Below, one piece after another: positions 34,726 through 45,339 of a DNA stretch of 64,000 nucleotides. Source of the DNA: Adiantum capillus-veneris (Eukaryota; Streptophyta; Polypodiopsida; Polypodiales; Pteridaceae); contig CM043965.1 of the NCBI GenBank assembly GCA_014529385.2, positions 11,892,412 to 11,956,411 on the forward strand, written 5' to 3'. Below the pieces are notes generated by a model. The model did not search any database and was not told the DNA's origin. It was given only the letters and a program-made list of their open reading frames with translations. Made by a program: the position numbers and the translations under genes. How positions within the stretch are numbered: the first letter of the stretch is position 1; each line of letters opens with the position of its first letter.

Positions 34726-36954
34726 ATGGCACCAAAATCCAATCGTGGCCGGAAATCTACCAATCGTGTGGACTCCATTCCTGAGGAGTCAGGAAGAGAG
34801 TCTGATCCCAAGAAAGAGAAAATGACTGACACTTAGGCTCAGAAGGAGCATAGTCAGGCTGATGAGGCGCAAGACTCACAGCATTCTAGTCATTCTCGAC
34901 GCAGACGGGCAGAACCAGAAGCACGAAAGGCAATGAGTTCCAAGAGTTCTCAGTCTCGCAGGAATGATGAGCATATCAAAGGCAGAAAGGGAAGTCACCG
35001 AACTTCTAGCAGACAAAACAGAGAGGATACTGAGACTGAGACAGAGACAGAGATTGATTGGGATGCTCACACTGACAACTGCAAGAAGGCTCCCAAGCGT
35101 CAGTCTGAAGCCAAGAAGCGAACTGGTGGAATTAGCAGTAATCGACATGATTACTCCGCTTTCCTGAAGATTTCCTTTCCCATGTTCAAAGGAGGAAAAA
35201 AGGATGATCCTGATGTTCACATACAAGCTTTTGAGCAGTATGCTGAACTAAAAAACATTGATGAAGATGATTGGGGGGAATACTTTCCACAAACCTTGAA
35301 GGAAGCAGCAAGGAAATGGTATTACCATTACCCTGCATGACAATTGAGATCATATAATAAATTACTTAAGGCCTTCAGGTTGGAATATTCTGACAATCGA
35401 GGAGATGAGGATATTCTCTATGAATTGGATCAGATCAAACAGCGGAATTTGTGAGTCCGCAGCTATGTAGAAAAGATCAAAGAACTGACCAGACAACTGC
35501 AAGAACCACAGTCTGAGAAAAGATTAAGGGCATGGTTTTTGAATGGGTTGAGAAGCAAGAAGCTGAGAGAACAGGAAGTACCAGCCCCTACAAAGAAATT
35601 CAATGACTTGGTCCAGCGAGCATTAAAATTGGAACAGCAGGCTAAGAAAGAAAAAAGCCACAAGAAGCAAAGGACCAGTAGCAGTAGTTCGGCTACTGAA
35701 GCTTCTGATTTCAGTGCAACGTCCAGCAGTTCCGAGAGCAAGTCCAATGAGCGGACAAAGGAAAAATCAAAGAAAGGATCATGGACCAAGAAAATTGAAG
35801 AAATGGCTAGGCAGATTGCAGAGATTAGCCACACAAGACAGCCGGTCCGGAAGATGGAGACTTGGTGTTCAAGATGTAAATCCAAGGACCATATCTCCAT
35901 GGAATGTCCACAATGTACCTACTGCAAGGCCTTCGGTCACCTATGGAATAATTGTGGCATCGGAATTCACCATTTTAAGAAAGGAAAGGATCTATCAGTG
36001 GTTGCCTACACTGAACCAGTGAAGACAGAGCCAATCAAAGTGGCCCAAGAAGAAGGACCAGGTACCAGTGGTACTGGTCAAGGACGAGGCGGATACCAAC
36101 CAGGAATGGGCAGAGGAAGAGGAAGAGGAAGAGGCAACTTCCAGACTAGAAGCATGAATTGCTATACCTGTGGGAAGTATGGTCATTTTGCATCCCAATG
36201 TCCAGATGCACCGGTAACAACTACTACTGAGGCTAAGGCACCAGAGCCAGTCCCAGTCAGAGTAGTTACCAGGAGAAAAGGAGTGATCATTGAAGAGATT
36301 CCAGAAATTTCAGAAGTACCAGCCAACTCCAACAGCAGCAAGTGGGCCCAACAAAGGGACGTTTGGAAGGCCAAGGTTAAGGAAAAGGTGGTAGATGAGT
36401 GGCAAGAGCAGCGCGAACTAGCAGCTAAAATCACAGAGGATTTAGCTAAGAAGCTTCTAGAGCAGCCAAAAAGTTCCGAGGCTAGAGTCATTCAGAAGAT
36501 ACCAGCCCAATCGACTGATAAAGATCAGTCAGTACCGGCCATGACAGAGACCATGTTGGCTATTGTACATAGACTAGCTGGTGAGATGGAAGAGGAAGGA
36601 AAGAGTGGAAGTACTGCTAAAGAAGAATGGCAGTATGAGAACACTAGCTCTTCAAGCTCTGACAATCAGTCTGAGCAGGAGCAAGAGGAAATTCAGGTGA
36701 AAATTTATGATAGAATCCAGAAGCTGACTGTAGAGCTGGAGGATATAAGAAAGGCCTTACCTGAGGTGGCCAACTTTATCAGGCAGCGTAGGAAGGTTGA
36801 GGAAGACTCCAGAATAGTAGAACTGACGGCTCTTCGGGATGATGAAGTTCCACTTATTCAGGTAGATTACAAGGTTAGGAAGCACTGGGAACCTCTCTCA
36901 AGTGTCATACTGGATGGAGGAGCAGGAGTCAATATAATGGGAACCCATCTTTAG
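34726..36954 (+). pseudogene. gag of outer element, three CCHC zinc knuckles
   Basis: ATG at 34726 opens MAPKSNRGRKS, a charged Ser/Arg/Glu N-terminus. The capsid-like part follows (FPMFKGGKKDDPDVHIQAFE, TLKEAARKWYY, RSYVEKIKELTRQLQ). Three zinc knuckles with C-x2-C-x4-H-x4-C spacing begin near 35866 (CSRCKSKDHISMEC), 35914 (CTYCKAFGHLWNNC) and 36160 (CYTCGKYGHFASQC); a Gly/Arg-rich RNA-binding-like stretch lies just before the third. Gag packages element RNA into cytoplasmic particles. In-frame stops occur at 34834 (TAG), 35338 (TGA), 35452 (TGA) and 36952 (TAG), but the frame itself is unbroken. Gag and the start of pol share one frame. Three knuckles is more than the usual one. Confidence 0.9.
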
Positions 36955-37275
36955 CAAAGAATGGGTATCACCAACATGAAACCAGCACCATTCAAAGTAA
37001 GAATGGCAGATCATCGAGTCGTACAAGCAACGGGCATGATTGAAAACATGCAGATAAGAGTGGGGAGGGAAAAATTCAAAACTAGTTTCCTAGTTTTGGA
37101 TGTGCAGGGCGCATATGGAATGCTATCACGCCGCCCATGGTTAAGAACAGCACATGTTGTTCATGACTACGCAAACCAGACTTTAACCATAGAAGGGGCT
37201 AGTGGCAGAATCAAAATCCAGACCAACAACACTAGGAGTTGGAAAAAGGAACTGAGGCCAAAGGAGTTGTGTTAG
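36880..37275 (+). pseudogene. aspartic protease of outer element
   Basis: The active-site block reads SSVILDGGAGVNIMG, the DGG(A/S)GVN form common in plant gypsy elements, near 36900-36945. The flap and second hydrophobic region follow (FLVLDVQGAYGMLSRRPWL). A stop at 36952 cuts it just after the catalytic Asp and another ends it at 37273. It would cut the Gag-Pol precursor. Between 37276 and 37790 lies an acidic linker with stops at 37384 and 37726. Confidence 0.85.
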
Positions 37276-37789
37276 AAATATCGAGCTAAGAAAATTGAGA
37301 GAATGTTGGCAGCAATGAACATCTTTTCTTTGGCGGAAATTGATTTGAATGCAGTCCTACTAAACAAAGAGCAAGCTGACAAGTAGAAGAAACAATTCCT
37401 TGACCAATTCACTGAAGTCAATATAGGGGAAAGAACCGTTCAGCTAACTGGAAGAATGGAGGACCCATCTGATACTGATATAATGGAAGAATCAGCATGT
37501 CCAAAAGAATATCCACCTGATCAGAATAATAATTTAGAAATGAATGGGCCTTCTTGGGACTACGCTGAAGAGTCGACCAAACGAAAAGGAGGAGGACCCA
37601 ACTGGTTTCTTCCAGATGATCAGGAAGTAGAGGAATGGAACCTGGGATCAGAGGAAAATCCTAGAATGATCAAAGTCAACAAGCACCTGAAATGGATAAT
37701 GAAGGAAAAGGCACGGATAATGTTCTAGAACTATAGAGATGTATTTTCCTGGGAACATACAGGTTTGAAGGGAGTAGATCCTGAAGTAT

Positions 37790-39110
37790 GTCAGCACCGA
37801 ATACCACTAAAACCGGACGCTAGGCCAGTCAGACTACAAAGATACCGGATGAACCCTAACTATGCAAAGAAGGTCAAGGAGGAGATTGATAGTCTTCTCA
37901 AGGCTGGGTTCATTACGGAAGTAGCAAGCAGTGATTGATTATTTCCAATAGTTGTCATTCCTAAGAAGAATGGAAAATTAAGGGTTTGTGTTGACTATAG
38001 GAAACTAAATGCCCAGACCATTAAGGATCCATTTCCCTTACCTTTTACTGATATGTTGCTTGATGAGATCGCAGGATATGAGATGTATAGTTTCATGGAT
38101 GGTTATAGCGGCTATAACCAGTTACAGATTGCTCCGGAAGATAGGGCCAAGACCACTTTCATCATTGAGTGGGGAGCATTCATGTATTTGGTGATGCCTT
38201 TTGGCCTATGCAATGCACCAACTACTTTTCAGCGGTGTATGATGGAGATGTTTAATGAATTTCTTCATCGGTTCCTTGCCATTTTCATGGATGAATTCAC
38301 TCTTTATTCAGCTGAGGAACAACACCTTCTATTCCTAGAGATGGTTTTTAAACGCTGTCAAGAGAAAAGGATTTGCTTGAATCCGTTTCAATTAGTATTT
38401 CTGGTTTGGAAGGGACAGCTACTAGGACATGTGGTTTCCCACAATGGAATAGAAATGGCCAATGACAAAATACAGTGTGTCTAGCAAGCTAAAGCACCCA
38501 TAACTGCTTCTGAGTTGAGTTCTTTTTTGGGGTATGTGAATTTTATAGAAGATTTGTACACAAATTTTCTTCTCAAGCAGTACCACTATATGAGCTTACA
38601 AAGAAGACCAGCAAGTTCAATTGGACTATTGAGTGTGAGGAGAGTTTCCAAGATCTGAAAAAAGCCATTACCAGTAAACCAATCCTCAAGCAGCCGACCT
38701 GGGACATTATTTTTCATGTACACGTTGATGCTTTCGGATTGGAAATGGGGGCAATATTGGCTCAGCCAGATGGCAGAACAGACTATCCGGTCTATTTTGC
38801 TAGTCGGAGATTCAGTCAGGCTAAACAAGGCTATACGACTACTGAAAGAGAAGCCCTCGGAATGGTTTTTAGCGCTACAAAGTTCAGGCATTACCTATTG
38901 GGGAAGTTATTCCATTTTTATGTGGATCATCAAGCTCTTCTGATTTTTGTTAACAAAGTCATTATTCAAGGCAGGTTGATAAGATGGATGATGTTCCTTA
39001 TGGAATTTGAGTTCAGAATTTTCCATAAGCCTGGACGAAACCACTGTGGAGCTGACTTTCTTTCCAGAAGTACAGAAGGATTTTCAGAATCACCTCTGAG
39101 AGATGAACCA
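37790..39110 (+). pseudogene. reverse transcriptase and RNase H of outer element
   Basis: RT blocks: VIPKKNGKLRVCVDYRKLNA, SFMDGYSGYNQLQIAPEDRA, LVMPFGLCNAPTTFQRCM. The catalytic FxDD box reads IFMDEF, so the second Asp is now Glu. Stops fall at 37936 and 38482. A one-base loss near 38540 shifts the frame just after SSFLGYVNF; RNase H continues in the next frame (from about 38700), keeping its acidic residues in HVDAFG, TTTEREAL, YVDHQAL and HCGADFLSR. RNase H would degrade the RNA strand during cDNA synthesis. No second RNase H domain lies between it and the integrase. Confidence 0.95.
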
Positions 39111-39249
39111 GTGGATGCTGATTTATTTGAGCTAGAAACAGAAGAATCAATGGATCCTGAATGGTATGATATTTATCAGTTCCTTTCCCAAGGTGCCTTT
39201 CCAGAAGATTGGAAACAGAATCAGAAGAAGGCTCTGATCATAAAAAGGC

Positions 39250-39833
39250 TGAAATTTACCATCATTGGGGGAGTACTTTATCGATTGGGTGTGGATGGTA
39301 TACTTCAGAGATGTGTTCCAATGGAGGGAAGAATGCAAGTTATCTCAGAGGCACATAATGGAGAGTCTGGTGGACACTTTTCCAACGAAGTAACCTACAA
39401 GAAGATTTTGCAAGCAGGTATGTGGTGGCAGACAATGATTGTTGATGTCAGAAGCTTTTATAAAATTTGTGATATATGCCAGAGAATGGGCCGACCAAAA
39501 ACTGCAGACATGACTCCCTTAATGCCAATACAACCATTGGGATTATTCATGAAATGGGGATTGGATTTTATGGGACCTTTTAAGAAGGTGACTCCAAGGA
39601 AGAACAAGTACATCGTGATGGCTACTTGTTATGTTACCAAGTGGGTTGAAGCTAAAGCTCTTCCTGACAACACAGCCAAGTCAACTGCAAGGTTTCTGTT
39701 TGAGAATATTGTCTACTGATATGGATGTCCAATGGAAATTGTGACCGATCAAGGGACACACTTTATCAATGTTACTATGGAAATCCTATTGGATATGATT
39801 TCAGTCAAGCATCGGAAATCTACTCCTTACTAT
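39250..39833 (+). pseudogene. integrase of outer element, N-terminal part before the insertion
   Basis: Zinc-binding HHCC is intact (AHNGESGGHF ... CDICQRMG, about 39350-39490). The catalytic core starts with WGLDFMGPF (first Asp, near 39556) and has IVTDQGTHF (second Asp, near 39740). A TGA sits at 39717. The frame is cut after STPYY by the inner element. The target duplication ACTAT is 39829-39833. Confidence 0.95.
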
Positions 39834-40695
39834 TGATAGCCGTTTTTCGGCTCTCCATAATTGCCATAGTAAGTTACTCCACCCTACCAAATTCACCCAA
39901 ACGCTATGGCTATCCCTACCATTTCACTATACATAGGCGTGTGTGAGTTAGGGGGCTTTTCCCATATCTTCTTAAAAACCCTCAGCTAGCTAGTCACTAG
40001 ACTAGTTGAGCCAAAAAAATAAAAAAAATAAAAAAATAAAAGTATATTATGGCCTCTTTGTGTGTAAATATTTCATTGTATATATGGCCTAAATATAGGG
40101 ATTTTTTATTATTATTTTGGTATTTTTTTAAAATATTTCTACTTAGGTGTGTGTTTTATTAAACCTATGTACACCTTCTTTCATCCTCTTACACCATAAT
40201 TATATTTTTTGCCAATATGTACATACTCTAACCTCATATGTTTCCTTTATACAAATCACTCCCACATTTTCACCCTCACCCTCGTGAAAACAAAAAATTG
40301 ATTTCTACTCATTGATGCTATAACCAAATCTTGTCACTTGATTCCGCAAGCTCTAAGTTCCTTTTTTGTGCAAAATATAAAGTTGAAGCTAAGTTGTACA
40401 CCATCTCGCTCTCTCTCTCCCTCTCTCTCTCTCGTGTTTTAGTGTGTGAGAGTGCTCCATTGGTGTTAGGCTTAGTGTAAATTCCTTGCTTGTTTGTGGG
40501 TTGCTCTAACGATTCTCCTCTTTTGCGTCCTAATTCGCTCTTAAACTAGGTGGTGCCCCTTGTGTAGTTGGGATTTGGCTGTGGGTTTGTTGTTTTGGTT
40601 TGTGTTGTGTTGTGCCCCAGCCCCATTGAGCAGCACGGGAGCCTTGAAGGGTATCTAGAGGTTGCTCTTCTTGTTGCCCGCCCCGGACCGCCTCA
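39834..40695 (+). mobile_element. 5' LTR of inner element, internally deleted
   Basis: About 862 bp, compared with 2.6 kb for the 3' LTR. Sequence is collinear up to ...CTACTCATTG (40314) and resumes at ATGCTATAACC (40315). The 1.75 kb present in the 3' LTR at 47110-48858 is missing here, with a 2-bp TG microhomology at the junction. The missing part holds the TATA box. A TC run lies at 40410-40434. Confidence 0.9.
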
Positions 40696-40696
40696 A

Positions 40697-40718
40697 TTTT
40701 GGTGCCCCGACTGAGGAC
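40697..40718 (+). promoter_or_regulatory. primer-binding site of inner element
   Basis: TTTTGGTGCCCCGACTGAGG lies directly after the 5' LTR end. The TGG start and position fit a PBS. The same motif, with one change, follows the LTR of the minus-strand element at 17530. The matching tRNA was not determined. Confidence 0.65.
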
Positions 40719-40772
40719 AGGCTTGTGTATGTTTTGTGAAGGCTCAACCTTTATCATAATCAAGTAGCTTGC

Positions 40773-40985
40773 ATGAATCACGAGAATTTGTATGATCCCT
40801 TCATTCCCATTGCAAGGCAAAAGGTACACATAATTGTTAGTACTAAGTTGCAATTTCAGCGAGTAATTCGTAGAATTTTAGGTCCTCTTAGGTTGGTAGA
40901 GATAAACGCATCAGTAAATCCTTTTATTTTGCCTCTCATTAGGTACAACCTTAGTTTGGACATCTATATTTTTGTTTTGTTTTAA
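40773..40985 (+). CDS. leader ORF A of inner element, 70 aa, unknown
   Basis: The ORF runs from ATG 40773 to a TAA at 40983. It ends in NASVNPFILPLIRYNLSLDI. It lies between the PBS and gag, in the same frame as gag-pol, and is related to the next ORF in protein and DNA. The hydrophobic C-terminal third (FILPLI, IYIFVLF) could be a beta-strand pair or membrane segment. I know of no named family. It could be a real small protein or the remnant of an untranslated repeat; similarity at protein level in two in-frame copies argues for coding. Confidence 0.45.
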   Translation: MNHENLYDPFIPIARQKVHIIVSTKLQFQRVIRRILGPLRLVEINASVNPFILPLIRYNLSLDIYIFVLF

Positions 40986-41006
40986 GAATTAGGTCATGCA
41001 TAGACC

Positions 41007-41225
41007 ATGGATAATGGCCCAGGAATACAGGTTTTTCCCTTTCATTTCACTCCACACATTAGAGTAAACATTGCAATTAGTAGAAAAATCCATTTTCAAC
41101 AACGTATGGTATTCATGTTTGGTGCCCAAAGAGTAGGAGAAATTCTCGCGTCACCAAACCCTGTCATTCTACCTCTTATTGATTATCATAGGTCATTTGA
41201 TGTGAATATTTTTATTTTGTTGTAG
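41007..41225 (+). CDS. leader ORF B of inner element, 72 aa, paralogue of ORF A
   Basis: The ORF runs from ATG 41007 to a TAG at 41223. Its end reads LASPNPVILPLIDYHRSFDV then NIFILL, matching ORF A's NASVNPFILPLIRYNLSLDI then YIFVLF. Further matches occur upstream (IHFQQR against LQFQRV; GAQRVGEI against GPLRLVEI). The copies are 240 bp apart, end at the same relative place and stay in frame with gag, which starts 85 bp later (41310). This looks like an in-frame tandem duplication of a small leader-encoded module. Function is unknown. Confidence 0.45.
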   Translation: MDNGPGIQVFPFHFTPHIRVNIAISRKIHFQQRMVFMFGAQRVGEILASPNPVILPLIDYHRSFDVNIFILL

Positions 41226-41309
41226 AATAGATTGCAATTTAGAAAATATTATTGTGTAAATCTTTTAAAGAAAGAAAAAACAAAAACGCGTCACTTTGAA
41301 ATCAATTCA

Positions 41310-42600
41310 ATGGAGAGCCAACGCCAAATGTCTGGATATCCTCTTTTCTTTGGAGAGCCTGGAGAGGATGCAGAATTATTTCTAGCGAATTTCAAGATGT
41401 CTTGCCGTATCAAGAGGATAGTAACTGATCAAGAACGTGTAGAAATGTTTGAGGTGGTCCTTAGGAAAGATGCTAGCACTTGGTTTGACTCTTTGCCTGA
41501 GGAAGTTAAAGGGAATTACACGGAAGTTTTGAATCGTTTCAAGAAATACTTCTTTGATCCCCAAAACACTTAGAAATTATGGCAAGACATTGTTTCTCAT
41601 AAGCAAAAAGACTTAGATGACTACTACTTGTACAAGCAAGAGTTCCTACGTCTTTGGGCTCTATGGATACAAAATGTTGCTAACCCTGGTGATGGTACAG
41701 AATTTCTAAAGAAGGAGAGGTTCATAGCCGGACTCTTTCCTGACCTTAAGATAAAAGTTGAGGCAGGTGCACCTGCTACCTTTGATGCAGCTGAAACTAG
41801 GGCTGCTGAGAAATATAGGAAACTCAAGTGCTTAAGGGGGGAGGTTCCAATAGAAGGTCTTACACCCAAAGGTAAGTCACAAGCATCAACATCTAAGGAG
41901 CTTCCTGAGGTAACGGCAGAAGTGATTGAGAAGTTAAATGAATCTTTAAGCAGCTTGTCAATTCACCTTGCACAAGCTCTAGGTCCAAAGGGACAAGCAA
42001 AGAAGTCTGAAGAGTGAGACCCACGACCTAGGAGAGTCTTGCAATGTTGGAATTGTGGTGAGTCTGGACATGGGATGTATAATTGTCCTTGGCCTTGTGG
42101 GGAGCCAGGGAGACCTAACTTGAATTACCTAGTGATGAATGCAGGTGAAGGAACTAGTCAGCAACCACGACTTATACAAAGGCCAAATGGAGCAAGACCA
42201 CCTCCACAAGGAGTGGAAGGAGTTCCACCTTTGCCAGACCCAAACGTGCATGTGGTAGAGGTGACAAATTCAAGAGAGGTTGACATGGAAGCAAATGGCA
42301 TTAAGCGTGGCCGAGGGAAAGGTAAGGAGAAAGAAGGAGTTACATCACAAAGTGACCATGGACGAGAAAAGAAGGCGAAGGAGACCAAGGAAGCTAAGAG
42401 GACTCGATGTCGTATCAACCTCCAAGACTTTCCTCTTGGACATGGAATGGCTCCATACAACCTGTTGGAAGACATGAGAGGTAAGGGTCCTGATATCTCA
42501 TGGCCTCAATTTCTTGCATTATGTCCACAAGTTAGGAGGGATTTAACAAGGGCAGTTAGCACTAGGAGAAAGGTAAAAGAGAGTGTGCCTGTTGTAAAAA
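41310..42600 (+). pseudogene. gag of inner element, one CCHC zinc knuckle
   Basis: ATG at 41310 gives MESQRQMSGYPLFFGEPGED. Capsid-like signature: AELFLANFKMSCRIKR, LRKDASTWFDSLPEEVKGNY, LNRFKKYFFDPQN, then LDDYYLYKQEFLRLW. The zinc knuckle CWNCGESGHGMYNC is near 42045-42086. A Lys/Arg/Glu-rich segment follows. Stops interrupt at 41571 (TAG) and 42015 (TGA). Both could come from CAG or CGA by one transition. Gag would form the particle and bind RNA. Confidence 0.9.
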
Positions 42601-42929
42601 TTGCACAAGATGAAATGAATGAGGACATTACACCTGTGCTAGATTGTTACATAAAAGGGAGATTGGTTAGGAAAGGTCTAGTGGATGGCGGTGCACAAAT
42701 TTGCATCATGACAGAGGGACTCATGCAAAAACTAGGCATGCACATCCATGAGACACCTGAAATTAAGGTCAAGATGGAAAACAATAGCAAGGCTAGGTGC
42801 GTAGGCATTTGTAAAAATGCTTTTGTGGAGGCCTTTGGCATTAAGAAGGCAGTGGATTTCTATGTCATGTCTACCAAAGGAAATGGTTACCCATTTATCC
42901 TAGGGAGATCATGGCTAATGAAAATGTGA
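42601..42929 (+). pseudogene. aspartic protease of inner element
   Basis: The active-site block RKGLVDGGAQICIMTEGLMQ is near 42665-42735, and the second conserved patch GYPFILGRSWLMKM ends at a TGA (42927). Apart from that terminal stop the domain reads through. It is joined to RT by an acidic linker rich in Glu and Ser (42933-43270). Confidence 0.85.
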
Positions 42930-43269
42930 GCTTTGCAGGATTGGGAGAGTGGAAAGCTAATTTGCAGGAACGACAATCATAAGAAGGTTGTCTTTGACAT
43001 GAAGGAGCAACGACAAGAGGAGCTCCATGAAGAATCATCTCAAAGTGAGACGGAAGAAGGTTGGACCGATAACACTTCAGAAGAAGAAATTAGCGGCAGC
43101 ATTACTGAAGAGGAGTCTTCCATCGAAGTCATGGGGGTAAGGTTTAAGCCAACCAACCAAGAGACCTCTTGTCAAGGCTTGAAGGAGGTAGGTCCTCAAG
43201 AGAACGAAGGTGTTCAAGATGAAGGGATGCTGGAAGGTATGCTATCAACAACACTTACAAAGGATGAAA

Positions 43270-44700
43270 GAGAGGAGTTCAAATGTGTGCTAAGGAAGTT
43301 TCCTAGGCTTTTTGCTAAAGACTACACCGACGTGCGTGGGGCAGATGTTGTTCAACACAAGATTGAGTTAAAGCCTGAGGCCACACCTAAAGCTCAGAAG
43401 CTACGAAGGCTAGGAGTTATAAAGGAGTAGGCTCTACTCAAGGAGGTAAGAAAGCTTCTAGCAGCAGGTTTCATTTATCCAGTGGAGAATTCGGATTGGG
43501 TCTCTCCTGTTGTTGTCACTCCTAAGAAACAAAAATGGCAAGTGGAGAATGGCAAGTGGAGGGTGTGTGTGGATTACTGTCCCCTCAATGAGGCAACAAA
43601 AAGAGATCACTTTTCCCTCCCATTCCAGGATGAGATACTAAATGAGGTAGCTGGTCATGAGAAGTACACTGTGTGCGATGGTTACTCAGGTTACTTTCAA
43701 ATAGGGATTGCATTGGAGGATCAATTGAAAACAACCTTTATCACTCCATGGGGTTGTTATGATTTTAGAGTCATGCCATTTGGTCTGACAAATGCTCCTG
43801 CAACATTCCAACGTTTCATGAATATGGTGTTTCAAGCATTCTTTGGAAAGTCAATTAGGGTGTTCATTGATGATTTCTGTATTTATAGCTCAAAATCATT
43901 GCATCTACAAAGGGTAGAAGAAGGTTTAAAGAAGCTCTACGACATGGGAGGTCAACTCAACCCCGACAAGTGCCATATAGGTGAGGATGAAGTAATCTTG
44001 CTTGGTCATAAAGTTTCTTACAAAGGCATTGAAGTGGATCCTTCAAAGGCAAAGGCTCTTATTGAGCTACCATCACCCAAGAGTCTTAAGGAGGTCATCT
44101 CATTCATTCAAAAGGTGAAGTATATGTCACGCTTCATTCACTTAGCCTCGGAGTTACTTCACCCTTTGCAAAAGTTGACACAACAAGTAGAATTTGCATG
44201 GTCTAAGGAGCTTGAAGAGTATTTTTGTAACATTAAAGTCATTTTGTCAGAGCTACCAACACTCATGCCTCCTTGTTGGGAGTACACATTCTTTGTTAGC
44301 TCTAGTGTTGGAAGGGAAACAATTGGTGCTGTGTTGCTACAACAAGATCCCCACAGTACAAGGATGCGACCCATCTACTTTGCTAGTAGGGTCATGAATG
44401 CTTTGGAGAGAGACTAAACAGAAGCAGAACTCATGGTGATTTCTCTCATGTTTGCGGTGAGAAATTTTAGATCCTACCTGCTACCAAAACCTTTTGTAAT
44501 TCTCACTGCAGAAAATTTGTTCCCTTGGGTGTCATCTCAAATGAATCTTAGTACTAGGATCTCAAAGTGGATTATGGAGTTGCAAGAGTTCCAATACTCT
44601 TTTAAGGTAGAAGATAGTGTGCGTGCACAATTGGCAGGGATTCTCACTTATAGGGTACATGAGAAGGAAATTAAGGTGCCTCAAGTAAAGACCCTACCAT
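43270..44700 (+). pseudogene. reverse transcriptase and first (degenerate) RNase H of inner element
   Basis: RT blocks: HKIELKPEATPKAQKLRR, then after a TAG at 43428, WRVCVDYCPLNEAT, TVCDGYSGYFQIGIALED, FRVMPFGLTNAPATFQRFM and VFIDDFCIYSS, so the catalytic Asp pair is intact. The first RNase H follows (ETIGAVLLQQ, RPIYFASRVMNA). Its catalytic residues are poor: FVSSSVG replaces the usual D-A-S, and LTAENLF replaces T-D-H. A TAA sits at 44415. Degeneration of this domain into a connection-like tether is known for elements that gained a second RNase H. Confidence 0.95.
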
Positions 44701-44723
44701 TGCCACCACAAAAAAGTATTCCC

Positions 44724-45110
44724 AATGCTTTTACCTTGTTCTTTGATGGAGCTTTTCGACGAGCCACAGGGAAAGCAGGGGGAGGGCTAGTGTTGCTCAA
44801 CCCAAGTGGAGAGGTGGTCATGAAAGAGAAGGTCAATCTACCAGGTTCAACTAGAAACAATGAAGTAGAATACGACACACTACTTCATGGTTTGAAGATG
44901 TGCATTGGCCAAGGGATAAAACGTCTCATGGTAAAGGGAGATGCACTTCTCATTGTTAAACAGATTTTAGGCATTTGGGCATGCAAGAATGAAAGCTTAA
45001 GGACAAAAGTTCATGCCATTCGTAAGATGTTTAATCAGTTTGAAGAAGTGCAACTATATCATATTCCGAGGAAACAAAATGAAGATGCTGATTTACTTGC
45101 ACAACAAGCA
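44724..45110 (+). CDS. archaeal-type RNase H domain of inner element
   Basis: This second RNase H domain has all four expected acidic positions: Asp in TLFFDGAFRR, Glu in RNNEVEYDTLLHGL, Asp in LMVKGDALLIVKQI and Asp in QNEDADLLAQQA. It follows RT and the degenerate first RNase H and precedes integrase, the order seen in the Tat branch of plant Ty3/gypsy elements. It would remove the RNA template after minus-strand synthesis. The domain is free of stops, within an uninterrupted stretch from 44418 to 45860. It is annotated as a domain of the interrupted polyprotein, not as a separate gene. Confidence 0.9.
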
Positions 45111-45339
45111 GTTACATGTGTTGAGAGAGAAGTGCAGGTCATCATGGTGGCAGCAGCTGTCAAGCAACCGAGATACCAGGGATTGGAGTCATTGGCTCCC
45201 ATTATTGGCTACATTTTGGAGGGTGAGTTTCCACAAGACTTCACGAAGGCTCAGAAGAGGAGACTCATGAAGAAGGCAAGTTTCTATCTCTTCCTAGAAG
45301 GCTCCCTCTATCAAAAAGGGAAGGATCAAGTGTGCAGAA

